DNA of 64,000 nt. It comes from Aquirhabdus parva. GTDB lineage: Bacteria; Pseudomonadota; Gammaproteobacteria; Pseudomonadales; Moraxellaceae. The notes beneath the pieces were generated by a model. That model searched no databases. It was not told the origin of the DNA and saw nothing but the letters and a program-made list of their open reading frames with translations. This document shows positions 55,079-64,000 of the stretch, one piece after another. Location of the stretch: NCBI RefSeq assembly GCF_003351745.1, contig NZ_CP031222.1:1594207-1658206 (forward strand). The letters are read 5' to 3'. The translations under genes and the position numbers were made by a program. Every line of letters starts with the position of its first letter. Positions within the stretch are counted from its first letter, which is position 1.

Positions 55079-56236
55079 TTAAAAAACTGCCATCTGATCG
55101 CGATGAATCATTTCAATCGAATTCTGCTCACCCAATAGTGCGGTAATTTTTGAAGACGGCTGTCGTGCAACAAGCGCTGCTGATGCTGAGTCAAAGTTGA
55201 CGATTCCAACAGCTATACGCTGCCCTTGTTGGCTGACACATTCCACCACATCGCCACGCTCAAACGCCCCTTCTACAGCTTGTACACCAACAGGTAATAG
55301 ACTTCGTTTATCAATTTTTAAGGCACGTATCGCGCCATCATCCAGAATCAAACGCCCTGCGGTCTGTAAATGTGCAGCTAGCCACTGCTTGCGTGCAGTT
55401 AGACGGTCTGCATCAGGCGTGAGTAATGTACCTAACTCCTCACCATCGATGAGACGCAATAAGACTTGCTCTGCTTGACCGCTGGCAATGAGTGTAGGGC
55501 AACCTGATTTAGCAGCTAAACGCGCTGCGCGTACTTTAGTGACCATCCCGCCACGACCGAGTACACCGCCACCACCGGCCATTTCGAATAAGGTTTCATC
55601 CATTGCGCGCACGCTGGAAAGTAATGTCGCGTTACTATCTTTACGTGGGTCTCGATCAAACATGCCTTGTTGATCCGTTAAAATGATGAGTAAATCAGCA
55701 CCGACCAGCGCTGCGACTAATGCCCCTAGCGTGTCATTATCTCCAAAACGAATTTCGTCAGTTGCGACAGTGTCATTTTCATTAATCACAGGAATTACGC
55801 GCCAGTCGATAAGTTGGCGTAAGGTGTTGCCACCATTAAGATAACGTTGACGATCTGACAAATCATCATGTGTAAGCAAAACTTGTGCAGTCTGGATGTC
55901 ATGATCAAGTAATGCAGAGGACCAAGCTTCGACCAGACCCATTTGCCCAATTGCTGCACAGGCTTGTAATGCAGGTAAATTATCAGGACGTCCTGACAGT
56001 TTCATACGAACCATGCCTTCAGCAACAGCCCCTGAAGATACCAGAATGACTTCACAGCCTTGTGCATGTAGAGTTGCCAACTGCTTGGCCCAGCTAGTAA
56101 TCGCTTGACGATCCAACCCAAGGCCATTGGCAGTCAGTAAGGCTGAACCAATCTTGACGACAATACGTTTACAGGCAAGTTGACGCTTTTTCATGTATGG
56201 CTCTAAATGTGATGCTTTAAAAAACGCAGTACTCAT
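55079..56236 (-). CDS. proB: Glutamate 5-kinase
   Basis: 385 residues; phosphorylates glutamate as the first step of proline synthesis. The amino-acid kinase domain shows [45 protein letters not shown] and [18 protein letters not shown]; the last 80 residues form a PUA domain. The open frame starts at 56236; an internal ATG at 56194 ([16 protein letters not shown]) gives 371 residues and is closer to some homologues. No clear ribosome site favours either. Lies after obgE on the same strand, separated by a terminator. Confidence 0.93.
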   Translation of the reverse strand: MSTAFFKASHLEPYMKKRQLACKRIVVKIGSALLTANGLGLDRQAITSWAKQLATLHAQGCEVILVSSGAVAEGMVRMKLSGRPDNLPALQACAAIGQMGLVEAWSSALLDHDIQTAQVLLTHDDLSDRQRYLNGGNTLRQLIDWRVIPVINENDTVATDEIRFGDNDTLGALVAALVGADLLIILTDQQGMFDRDPRKDSNATLLSSVRAMDETLFEMAGGGGVLGRGGMVTKVRAARLAAKSGCPTLIASGQAEQVLLRLIDGEELGTLLTPDADRLTARKQWLAAHLQTAGRLILDDGAIRALKIDKRSLLPVGVQAVEGAFERGDVVECVSQQGQRIAVGIVNFDSASAALVARQPSSKITALLGEQNSIEMIHRDQMAVF

Positions 56237-56314
56237 TGCGGAGTTGTGCAGCGAGGAATTATAGGGGATTCTTGAAGCTCTGTCCTAACCTTGCTATGAG
56301 AAGTCCATTTTTTT

Positions 56315-56355
56315 CAAAAAAAATAGGGAAGATAATGACTCATTACCTTCCCTAT
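56315..56355 (-). terminator. Terminator of obgE
   Basis: On the minus strand ATAGGGAAGGTAATGA pairs with TCATTATCTTCCCTAT save one mismatch, followed by a run of eight T. Confidence 0.9.
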
Positions 56356-56373
56356 GCATGTGGCTAAATTGGA

Positions 56374-57600
<1,227 letters not shown>

Positions 57601-57746
57601 TTATTGATATATGGTTGGTAAATATTTGATACGTGTTTTTCACGACCGCATATTATGCCACAACTATGTCTAAAAGTCTGGCGTGATTTAGCACGATCAT
57701 TCGTGACGTCGATTTTAAATGAATTAGATTGAATGGTTAAGTGGTT

Positions 57747-58652
57747 TTAATCGTAGTACGGTTCGATAGTGTATTGCGGTTCATCAGGCTCGATATCATT
57801 ATCTTTCTCAAGTCCGGCTAGACTTTCTACATAAAGCATGGTGACTTTATAACCTGCGGATTGATAAATAGTTTGTTCTAAAATCTTATTGGGGAAATCA
57901 AACTCATTGTGAGGTTCAAGCCAGATATGCGCTGGGATTGCTTCCCAATCAGAAATGTACTCACCCGCCTGTCTACTGGGTGAGCGAAGCGGTAGTGGTT
58001 GATCTTTTCTCACTTTTAAAGAATATGGCATAACCCCGCTTTTAACCCAGTAGCGTACGGTGTTTTGATGTGAGAAAACAAATGCAAGTGGGTAGTCAGT
58101 AAGTACTTTATAACGATGAATAACAGCCTCAAAACTCACATCAAAAAAATCACTTAAATCAGATATGTCTATAAGTTCTGGCGTTCCATACTCATCTAAA
58201 ATGCGCTTAAATTCAGACTGAGGCATGAGAAGCTCAGAAGCAAAATTATTGGCTTCGATCTCTATCGTCATTAAACTATGAGTAGTAGATGTCGAACGAT
58301 TTTCTGTATTATCTTTAATATCAGAGGATTTACAGCGAAAGCTTTCTTGTCTATGCCATGGCAGCAAATAGTGCCCTAATTCATGTGCAATAGTAAAACG
58401 TCTTCTGCGATACGATGTTCCTGCTTTAATCATGATCGCACCGCGTGATTTCTCAGGGTTGGTAATCAGCATCCCCTCAAAACCATCGGTTGTAAGTTCA
58501 CTGATAGACTCAATTCCGGCGAGTGTCGCAAACGCTTCGAGTGGAAATGGGTAAGACAGATTGGGATTCTGCTTGAGAATCTCATTTACCACATCGGATG
58601 GTGTTTTCTTGTCATCCAGTTCCATCAAATCAAGCGTTAATGCACTCGTCAC
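57747..58652 (-). CDS. ImmA/IrrE-family metallopeptidase
   Basis: 301 residues with the zinc site HELGH (His90, Glu91, His94) and a following ASELLMP segment, the ImmA/IrrE (DUF955) pattern. These zinc peptidases cleave partner XRE repressors, switching on stress, DNA-damage or mobile-element genes. The partner is encoded immediately upstream with 2 bp between them. The C-terminal 110 residues extend past the peptidase domain and may sense a signal. No phage or ICE genes adjoin, so it may be a solo stress switch or part of a defence unit. Confidence 0.85.
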   Translation of the reverse strand: MTSALTLDLMELDDKKTPSDVVNEILKQNPNLSYPFPLEAFATLAGIESISELTTDGFEGMLITNPEKSRGAIMIKAGTSYRRRRFTIAHELGHYLLPWHRQESFRCKSSDIKDNTENRSTSTTHSLMTIEIEANNFASELLMPQSEFKRILDEYGTPELIDISDLSDFFDVSFEAVIHRYKVLTDYPLAFVFSHQNTVRYWVKSGVMPYSLKVRKDQPLPLRSPSRQAGEYISDWEAIPAHIWLEPHNEFDFPNKILEQTIYQSAGYKVTMLYVESLAGLEKDNDIEPDEPQYTIEPYYD

Positions 58653-58654
58653 CG

Positions 58655-58972
58655 CTACCCCTTTCCACGTAATGTTTTCATCACATTAAGTATCACTTCT
58701 TGATCCTTCTGGTCAAGCGATTTCAAATCACGATAGAACACCATCGCCTCATCATTCAATCCAGGTTCTGATTGATTCGGATCGATCAAAAAATCAACGG
58801 TTACTTTATAGTAGTCCGCCAATTTCTTGAGCAATTCGGCTGTAGGGTTAGCACTTTTACCTTTTTCAAGTTCCCAAATATGGGTCTTAGTAATGCCTAA
58901 GCTATCAGCTGCTTGCTGCAAAGACTCCCCTTTTTTGGCGCGTAGCTCATTTAGCTTTGAACCTAAAGACAT
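58655..58972 (-). CDS. XRE-family repressor paired with ImmA
   Basis: 105 residues with an N-terminal XRE helix-turn-helix (LNELRAKKGESLQQAADSLG, ITKTHIWELEKGKSANP) and a C-terminal helical region (FLIDPNQSEPGLNDEAMVFY..., DQKDQEVILNVMKTLRG). Directly upstream of immA in one operon. The sequence before it carries repeated TGTAT-TTACA-like sites shared with the divergent gene at 59162, suggesting that it controls both. Confidence 0.85.
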   Translation of the reverse strand: MSLGSKLNELRAKKGESLQQAADSLGITKTHIWELEKGKSANPTAELLKKLADYYKVTVDFLIDPNQSEPGLNDEAMVFYRDLKSLDQKDQEVILNVMKTLRGKG

Positions 58973-59026
58973 TTTTAACTCTCCAAAAAAAATAAAATTT
59001 CTAAAATATAAGGGTGTTAGACGCTA

Positions 59027-59039
59027 TGTATAAGATACA
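59027..59039. promoter_or_regulatory. Operator-like site TGTATAAGATACA
   Basis: Imperfect palindrome (TGTAT and ATACA around AAG), 54 bp upstream of the XRE start. Its reverse complement shares TGTATCTTA with the site at 59086-59096. Confidence 0.5.
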
Positions 59040-59085
59040 CCCGAACATATATGTATGTCACTAGTTGACAGATAAAATCGTTAGA

Positions 59086-59096
59086 TGTATCTTACA
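59086..59096. promoter_or_regulatory. Operator-like site TGTATCTTACA
   Basis: Second copy in inverted sense, 65 bp before the gene at 59162. A third AT palindrome ACATATATGT lies between, at about 59045-59054. The placement between divergent genes fits XRE binding. Confidence 0.5.
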
Positions 59097-59161
59097 AAAA
59101 ACGTTAGCTACATGCGCTAGCTTCAATCCATTAATCAACGATGATTTAAAGAGGCAATGTT

Positions 59162-59938
59162 ATGAACAAGCACACTCAAACTGCCGTTTTTCATGATGAA
59201 AAATGGAACATGATGCTAGAGCATTCAACACGCACATTCGGCCAAGGCTTTAATCAATACAGTAGTCATGCATATACACAGCCACAAACGAATATTTATG
59301 TACACGATATTCATACACCATTTGCAACACCCAGAAAAGAACAAAGTCGTTGGCAGGCACTCCGACTGAGTATCCATGCTCGTCGAAAGATGAAAACGAT
59401 TCAGGCTGAAAATGTGGTTGATAAGACATATCCAGTTCAGGATGTACAATATGTCGTGCAACGTATGATTCATGATCTAAAATCAATTGTGAATCAACAA
59501 GGTATTCGTGAGATGTATGAGTTGACGGATAAGAAAATCGAGCAATACTGCCATGATATTGAACTTTTAGCTGAGCAAGGCTATCTACAATATGTTGATT
59601 TTAGTTTTTTGGTACCCGATTCCATGAGTCATGTGCAGCAGAAATATGTTGAACGAAAAGCTTATCGCTTTGAACTTAATACATCATCTAAAAAGCATCT
59701 ATCTATGCGGCCAAATGGTGTTTGCGTTTCTTCAAAGGCATCAGACCAGCCGATACTGCGTATTGTTTTAAAGTATACAACTGCTTATACCCTTGCTGCT
59801 CAAACAGATATCGAAAATCAGCTTATCGCTTCATGGCAAACATCGTATAGTGATATTAGTCATCAGCAGCTAAAAGCAGATATTGATCGTGATTACTCCT
59901 GTAATGGCTATGCGATCCAACGCAAGATTTTTTCTTAA
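59162..59938 (+). CDS. Unrecognised 258-residue protein, possibly HORMA-like
   Basis: I cannot name the family with confidence. The first 80 residues are polar and rich in His, Gln and Thr. Residues about 92-258 look like a folded domain: VQYVVQRMIHDLKSIVNQQG, KIEQYCHDIELLAEQGYLQY, a beta-rich middle and the end RDYSCNGYAIQRKIF. The pattern of a D-L-rich helix, a YxxDIELLxxxGYL helix and a C-terminal NGY-xQR segment is reminiscent of bacterial HORMA-like proteins, but no HORMA-associated Trip13 ATPase or cyclic-nucleotide synthase is nearby. It shares a promoter region and putative operators with the XRE-ImmA pair, so it is probably their target. Terminator follows. Confidence 0.5.
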   Translation: MNKHTQTAVFHDEKWNMMLEHSTRTFGQGFNQYSSHAYTQPQTNIYVHDIHTPFATPRKEQSRWQALRLSIHARRKMKTIQAENVVDKTYPVQDVQYVVQRMIHDLKSIVNQQGIREMYELTDKKIEQYCHDIELLAEQGYLQYVDFSFLVPDSMSHVQQKYVERKAYRFELNTSSKKHLSMRPNGVCVSSKASDQPILRIVLKYTTAYTLAAQTDIENQLIASWQTSYSDISHQQLKADIDRDYSCNGYAIQRKIFS

Positions 59939-59967
59939 TGTAAGATTAGAACTATGCGATCTGGATG

Positions 59968-59997
59968 TAAAAAGAGCCATTATTTGGCTCTTTTTTA
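59968..59997. terminator. Bidirectional terminator after the 258-residue protein
   Basis: Stem AGAGCCA (59973-59979) / TGGCTCT (59985-59991), A-run before and T-run after, between convergent genes. Confidence 0.88.
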
Positions 59998-60663
59998 TTG
60001 ATATTTTTTTGCCGAGAATAAGGCAACACATCCTTCGACTTTTACTGAGACATCTGTAAAGCGATCGTTTAATGCTTGCTTTAGATCATTTAGTTGATCA
60101 TGTTGATTCGAAAAAATGCCCTTTTTATTATAGAAAGCCATTAGCTTTTTTGCACCCCAGTTGCGTGGAAGATCACCTTGAAGAATTGTGGAGCCAAAAA
60201 CTACTCCTTCAGGCTTCATCAGAGGCTTGATGTAATCAAAGACAACTGCTTTGGATGCAATATTACCTGGTAAACAATGAAGCAGATAGTTTATGGCAAT
60301 TGAATCAAATGGCTTAGCATCAATTTCTATCGTTTTCAGCACATTGCGTTGATAAATTTCAGGGGAATATCTTGCAATACGCTTCGAACAGAAAGCTAAA
60401 GTTTGTGGATTGAGGTCCATCAATGCTATGCGAGGTGCTGATGCGAACGGACTATGATCAAGAAAATACCCCGTTCCAACACCAATATCTAAATGATTTG
60501 AAGTGATATGCTTTCTGTAGAGCTGTTCAATATGCGTAGTTGGGCATCGCCAGAGATATCGATTAGAAAATCCCAGAACAAATGCATCGTAAGCCATAAG
60601 CGTATATTTTGAATAAACAGCTTGACCTGCTTCGACTTCGCTTTGACTGGCTGATTCATTCAT
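59995..60663 (-). CDS. Class I SAM-dependent methyltransferase
   Basis: 222 residues with motif I LDIGVGTGYFLD (about 58-69) of the Rossmann-like SAM fold, followed by a motif II acidic end ALMDLNP and the NYLLHCLPG stretch. Target unknown; similar proteins methylate small molecules or lipids. Single gene; it precedes cysS with an 88-bp gap on the same strand. Confidence 0.82.
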   Translation of the reverse strand: MNESASQSEVEAGQAVYSKYTLMAYDAFVLGFSNRYLWRCPTTHIEQLYRKHITSNHLDIGVGTGYFLDHSPFASAPRIALMDLNPQTLAFCSKRIARYSPEIYQRNVLKTIEIDAKPFDSIAINYLLHCLPGNIASKAVVFDYIKPLMKPEGVVFGSTILQGDLPRNWGAKKLMAFYNKKGIFSNQHDQLNDLKQALNDRFTDVSVKVEGCVALFSAKKYQ

Positions 60664-60751
60664 GATGATTACTTCTTATTTTAAATATCTAAAGATTTAT
60701 ACTTAATAGACGACATTTTTCTGAATGTCGCCTACTCAGAATGATTTACGC

Positions 60752-62212
60752 TTATTCACCACGGCGCCAGGTTGTCCCCCCTTTACCATCTTCTAAAACC
60801 ACACCTGCATCTAACAGTTCTTTGCGAATCTGGTCAGCCTTCGCAAAGTCGCGTGCAGCTTTTGCTACTTGCCGTGCTTCAATTTGCTGCTCAATTTGTT
60901 CACTCGTGAGACCTTGCCCCGCATCAGCTTCACCTTGTAAGAAGTCTACCGGATTGCTGTTCAATAATCCGAGAATTCCAGCCAGATCGCGTAGATGCTG
61001 CGTTAACGGTAACGCTTGTGTGCGTTCTTCGATGGTTTCAAGTCGCAATACTCTATTGATTTCACGTGTTAACTCAAATAATACTGCCAAAGCTTCAGGT
61101 GTATTAAAGTCATCATTCATGGCAGCATTAAAACGCTCCAAAGTGTTACCGATAACTTTTTCATATGTTTCATGTAATTTAATTTCAGTTACATGTAGCT
61201 CTTTGGTCGCTTTTAGCGTTTGATAAAACCGCGAAAGTGCTTGCTTTGCATCCTTTAATGCACTGTCCGAGAAATTGAGTGGACTACGGTAATGACTTCC
61301 AACAATGAAGTAACGAATGACCTCTGGTGCAAACTGTCGCATCACATCACGAATAGTGAAAAAGTTGCCTAATGACTTCGACATTTTTTCACCATCGACA
61401 TTAACAAAGCCAACGTGTAGCCATGTATTGACATATGTCTCGCCTGTGGCTCCTTCGCTCTGCGCGATCTCATTTTCATGGTGAGGAAACAATAGATCTC
61501 CGCCACCACCATGAATATCAAAATGATTTCCTAAATTGCAAGTCGACATGGCTGAGCACTCAATGTGCCAGCCTGGACGCCCAATTCCCCATGGAGATTG
61601 CCAAGAAGGCTCGTGAGGTTTAGCCGCTTTCCAAAGGACAAAGTCGGCAGGATTTTTCTTATCGCTATCGACATCAACTCGGGCACCTGCTTGTAAATCT
61701 TCCTGCGCACGACCAGACAAACGTCCATAACGTGGGAATGAATTAACTGCATAATAGACATCCCCCCCCTCAACGGCATAGGCATGATCTTTTTTTATCA
61801 AAGTGCTAATCATGCCCTGCATTTCGTCAATATATTCGGTTGCAAGTGGCGATTGATCTGGACGTGCGCAACCTAAACGATCAGCATCCTCGTTCATTGC
61901 GTCGATGAAACGTGTTGTTAATGATTGGATGGATTCATTGTTTTCATTTGCCCGAGCAATGATTTTGTCATCAATATCCGTAATGTTACGCACATATTTG
62001 ACCCGCCAACCTTGCGCACGCAAGAAACGAACCATGTAATCAAAAGAGACCATGACGCGAGCGTGTCCGATATGGCAATAGTCATAAACGGTCATACCAC
62101 AAACATACAACCCAATCTCGCCTGAAACACGCGGTACAAATACTTCTTTGCGTCGTGTTTCTGAGTTATGGAGAACTAACGAGGTTAAGGGCTGAGCAGT
62201 TGCGGTGGTCAT
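60752..62212 (-). CDS. cysS: Cysteinyl-tRNA synthetase
   Basis: 486 residues from the ATG at 62212, with AAAGGA 8 bp upstream; the frame is open to 62302 but the extra residues are hydrophobic and unlike homologues. Class I synthetase with the HIGH motif in [13 protein letters not shown] and KMSKS in [11 protein letters not shown]. Zinc-binding cysteine lies in YVCGMTVYD; a second set is in WHIECSAMS with a following HHENE. Charges tRNA-Cys. Confidence 0.95.
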   Translation of the reverse strand: MTTATAQPLTSLVLHNSETRRKEVFVPRVSGEIGLYVCGMTVYDYCHIGHARVMVSFDYMVRFLRAQGWRVKYVRNITDIDDKIIARANENNESIQSLTTRFIDAMNEDADRLGCARPDQSPLATEYIDEMQGMISTLIKKDHAYAVEGGDVYYAVNSFPRYGRLSGRAQEDLQAGARVDVDSDKKNPADFVLWKAAKPHEPSWQSPWGIGRPGWHIECSAMSTCNLGNHFDIHGGGGDLLFPHHENEIAQSEGATGETYVNTWLHVGFVNVDGEKMSKSLGNFFTIRDVMRQFAPEVIRYFIVGSHYRSPLNFSDSALKDAKQALSRFYQTLKATKELHVTEIKLHETYEKVIGNTLERFNAAMNDDFNTPEALAVLFELTREINRVLRLETIEERTQALPLTQHLRDLAGILGLLNSNPVDFLQGEADAGQGLTSEQIEQQIEARQVAKAARDFAKADQIRKELLDAGVVLEDGKGGTTWRRGE

Positions 62213-62515
62213 GAAACATCCTTTAAAGAATAAAAAGAAAAAAACAGGGGGCAAGCTACAAGATAAAGGCTTTAAATAAAAGCTCTTGTAATAAAGTAAC
62301 ATATCTTAAAGTATGAAGGTACGTGTAAAACAGCACGATTTGCCACGAAATGGCACCAAAAAATAAAGCCAACAAATTCTGGCTTTATTAAAAGTATGAA
62401 CACGTTGACAATTAAGGTATAAGCGCTGCGTAAATGACTGTAGAATCACTTTGCGTGCACGGCACTGTTTTTGCCATAATGGCGTATATCTATATCAATC
62501 ATCTGGAACTTGTTT

Positions 62516-63535
62516 GTGAACTCGGTTAACCCAATGCCTATTACATTAAAACCAGCACCTAAAAGTTTATTGGATTCTGCATTTGCAACGATTGCAACAG
62601 AACAACATGCGATTGATGTTCTTAAAGGCGAGTTAGATGAGCGCTTTGAAAAAGCGTGTCATGTTCTATTAGCATGTACAGGTAAAGTGGTCGTGACCGG
62701 CATGGGCAAGTCTGGCCATATCGCACGAAAAATCGCGGCAACATTTGCATCAACAGGAACCCCCGCATTTTTTATGCATCCTGGCGAAGCCAGTCACGGC
62801 GATCTGGGTATGTTAACCAAAAATGATGTCTTAATCGCCATTTCAAATTCTGGTGAAAGCACTGAGATTTTAACGCTACTTCCTGTTGTAAAGCGTCATC
62901 AAATTACCTTAATTACCATCACCCGTAATCAAAAATCAACCATGGCACGTTTAGCCGATATTGCTCTAACATCTGGCGAAAGCAATGAGGCGTGCCCACT
63001 CGGTCTTGCTCCGACCTCAAGTACAACCACAGCGCTAGTTTTAGGTGATGCCTTAGCCGTTGCGCTTCTTGATATTCGCGGTTTTACTGCAGATGATTTT
63101 GCACTATCTCATCCAGGCGGTGCATTAGGACGCCGACTGTTAACACGGGTCTCCGATATCATGCATCACGGCGATATGATACCCATGGTGACGACAGGAA
63201 CCTCCCTTGCAGACTCTCTGCTTGAGATGACCAAAAAGGGGCTAGGAATGACTGCGGTTGTTGACGAGACATCTAAACACCTACTTGGATTATTCACTGA
63301 CGGTGATTTACGCCGTGTACTTAAGCAGTCCGCATTGTCACATGATTTATTAGATCAGCCGATCGAAAAGCTCATGACTAAAAACCCCATTACCGTAACT
63401 GCCCAAATTCTTGCTGCTGAAGCGCTTGCTATCATGGAGAAGCGTAAAATTAACAGTATCCTTGTGCTCGATGATGATCGCCAATTGGTCGGTGCACTCA
63501 ATATGCATGATTTGCTGCAAGCTGGGGTAATGTAA
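62516..63535 (+). CDS. kdsD: Arabinose-5-phosphate isomerase KdsD/KpsF type
   Basis: About 340 residues. An SIS domain (about 30-200) with TGMGKSGHIARKIAATFASTG and ISNSGESTEI, then two CBS domains (about 210-335). Interconverts ribulose-5-phosphate and arabinose-5-phosphate for KDO in lipopolysaccharide. Start chosen at GTG 62516, with GGAA 8 bp upstream; ATG 62534 is the alternative. kdsC begins one base after its stop. The same enzyme serves KDO production in LPS or capsule. Confidence 0.93.
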   Translation: MNSVNPMPITLKPAPKSLLDSAFATIATEQHAIDVLKGELDERFEKACHVLLACTGKVVVTGMGKSGHIARKIAATFASTGTPAFFMHPGEASHGDLGMLTKNDVLIAISNSGESTEILTLLPVVKRHQITLITITRNQKSTMARLADIALTSGESNEACPLGLAPTSSTTTALVLGDALAVALLDIRGFTADDFALSHPGGALGRRLLTRVSDIMHHGDMIPMVTTGTSLADSLLEMTKKGLGMTAVVDETSKHLLGLFTDGDLRRVLKQSALSHDLLDQPIEKLMTKNPITVTAQILAAEALAIMEKRKINSILVLDDDRQLVGALNMHDLLQAGVM

Positions 63536-64000
63536 ATGGCATCGTATAGTGTCCAAGAGCGTGCAAAACAAATTCGTTTATTTGTCCTTGATGTTGATGG
63601 TATTTTTAGTGATGGGCGGTTAACGTTCACCAATAGTGGCGAAGAGCTCAAATCTTTTGATGTTCAGGATGGCTTTGGGATCAAATGTATTCAGGATGCT
63701 GGCATCATTGTTGGCGTTATCACTGGGCGTTCGAGCAATATTGTCCAAAATCGTATGCAAGCTTTAGGCATTACCCATATTATTCAAGGCCGAGAGGATA
63801 AAGGCGTTGCTCTACGCACACTTTGCCAAGAACTAAATATTGACTTACTTGAGACGGCTTATATGGGTGATGACTGGCCCGATTTAACGGCGCTCGGTTT
63901 AGTCGGTTTAGCTTTAACTGCTCCAAATGCACATGCCGAAGTTCGAAAACGTGCACATTTCGTGACACAAAACCGAGGTGGTCAAGGAGCTGTACGTGAA
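63536..64000 (+). CDS. kdsC: KDO-8-phosphate phosphatase, N-terminal part (cut by window end)
   Basis: 155 codons are visible with no stop before the window end. HAD-fold phosphatase hydrolysing KDO-8-phosphate to KDO. Motif I is VLDVDGIFSDG with the Asp pair, motif II is ITGRSS, motif III AYMGDDWPDL with the metal Asp. ATG follows the kdsD stop directly, so the two are coupled. The last quarter of the protein is outside the window. Confidence 0.95.
   Translation, partial: MASYSVQERAKQIRLFVLDVDGIFSDGRLTFTNSGEELKSFDVQDGFGIKCIQDAGIIVGVITGRSSNIVQNRMQALGITHIIQGREDKGVALRTLCQELNIDLLETAYMGDDWPDLTALGLVGLALTAPNAHAEVRKRAHFVTQNRGGQGAVRE

Overview
The window reads as chromosome from a gammaproteobacterium, most likely a member of the Moraxellaceae (Acinetobacter-like). 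The pointers are moderate-to-low GC, an intact ybgC-tolQ-tolR-tolA-tolB-pal cluster, ThrH, a [4Fe-4S]-type CysH, a bifunctional-type ArgJ, the proB/obgE pair and kdsD-kdsC. This placement is inference; no 16S rRNA gene is present.

Layout. 1-12 kb holds housekeeping metabolism: the end of malate synthase G, a FadL porin, 2,4-dienoyl-CoA reductase, an OsmC protein, a MazE/MazF-like toxin-antitoxin pair with palindromic upstream sites, CysH, ThrH, a small lipoprotein, an FMN glutamate-synthase-like enzyme and ArgJ. 12-23.6 kb is a complete minus-strand aminophosphonate locus: GntR/UTRA regulator, periplasmic binding protein, ATPase, fused permease, OprO/P-type porin, FAD amine oxidase, PhnW, a PhnZ-like HD oxygenase, PhnX and a DMT transporter. 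Two identical palindromes, upstream of the binding-protein gene and of phnW, look like operators of the regulator. 23.9-29.9 kb has a DUF1501/DUF1800 pair, an OsmC-YcaO fusion and a DUF2721 protein.

29.9-37.1 kb is an accessory block. It opens with a near-canonical 28-bp dif (XerC/XerD) site at 29919-29946. A 26-30 nt sequence that directly follows dif recurs at two internal positions, and degenerate dif-like sites lie at about 31.2 and 37.05 kb. Between them are two HEPN-type proteins (one fused to an LprI-like domain), a PD-(D/E)XK-like protein, membrane, VOC and HAD proteins, a truncated HAD copy, a decayed resolvase and a decayed Zot-like gene of a filamentous phage. I read this as a Xer/dif integration hotspot used repeatedly by phage-like or mobile elements.

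37-64 kb returns to core functions: a lactonase next to a three-subunit gluconate 2-dehydrogenase, a PfkB-family adenosine kinase, a Rieske protein, the Tol-Pal cluster, an acyl-CoA dehydrogenase, YbiB/TrpD2, a DUF815 ATPase, tRNA-Thr(CGT), a DUF1615 lipoprotein, ProB, ObgE, CysS, KdsD and KdsC (cut by the window end). Within it, an XRE-ImmA pair is divergent from an unrecognised 258-residue protein, and the shared promoter region carries repeated operator-like sequences.
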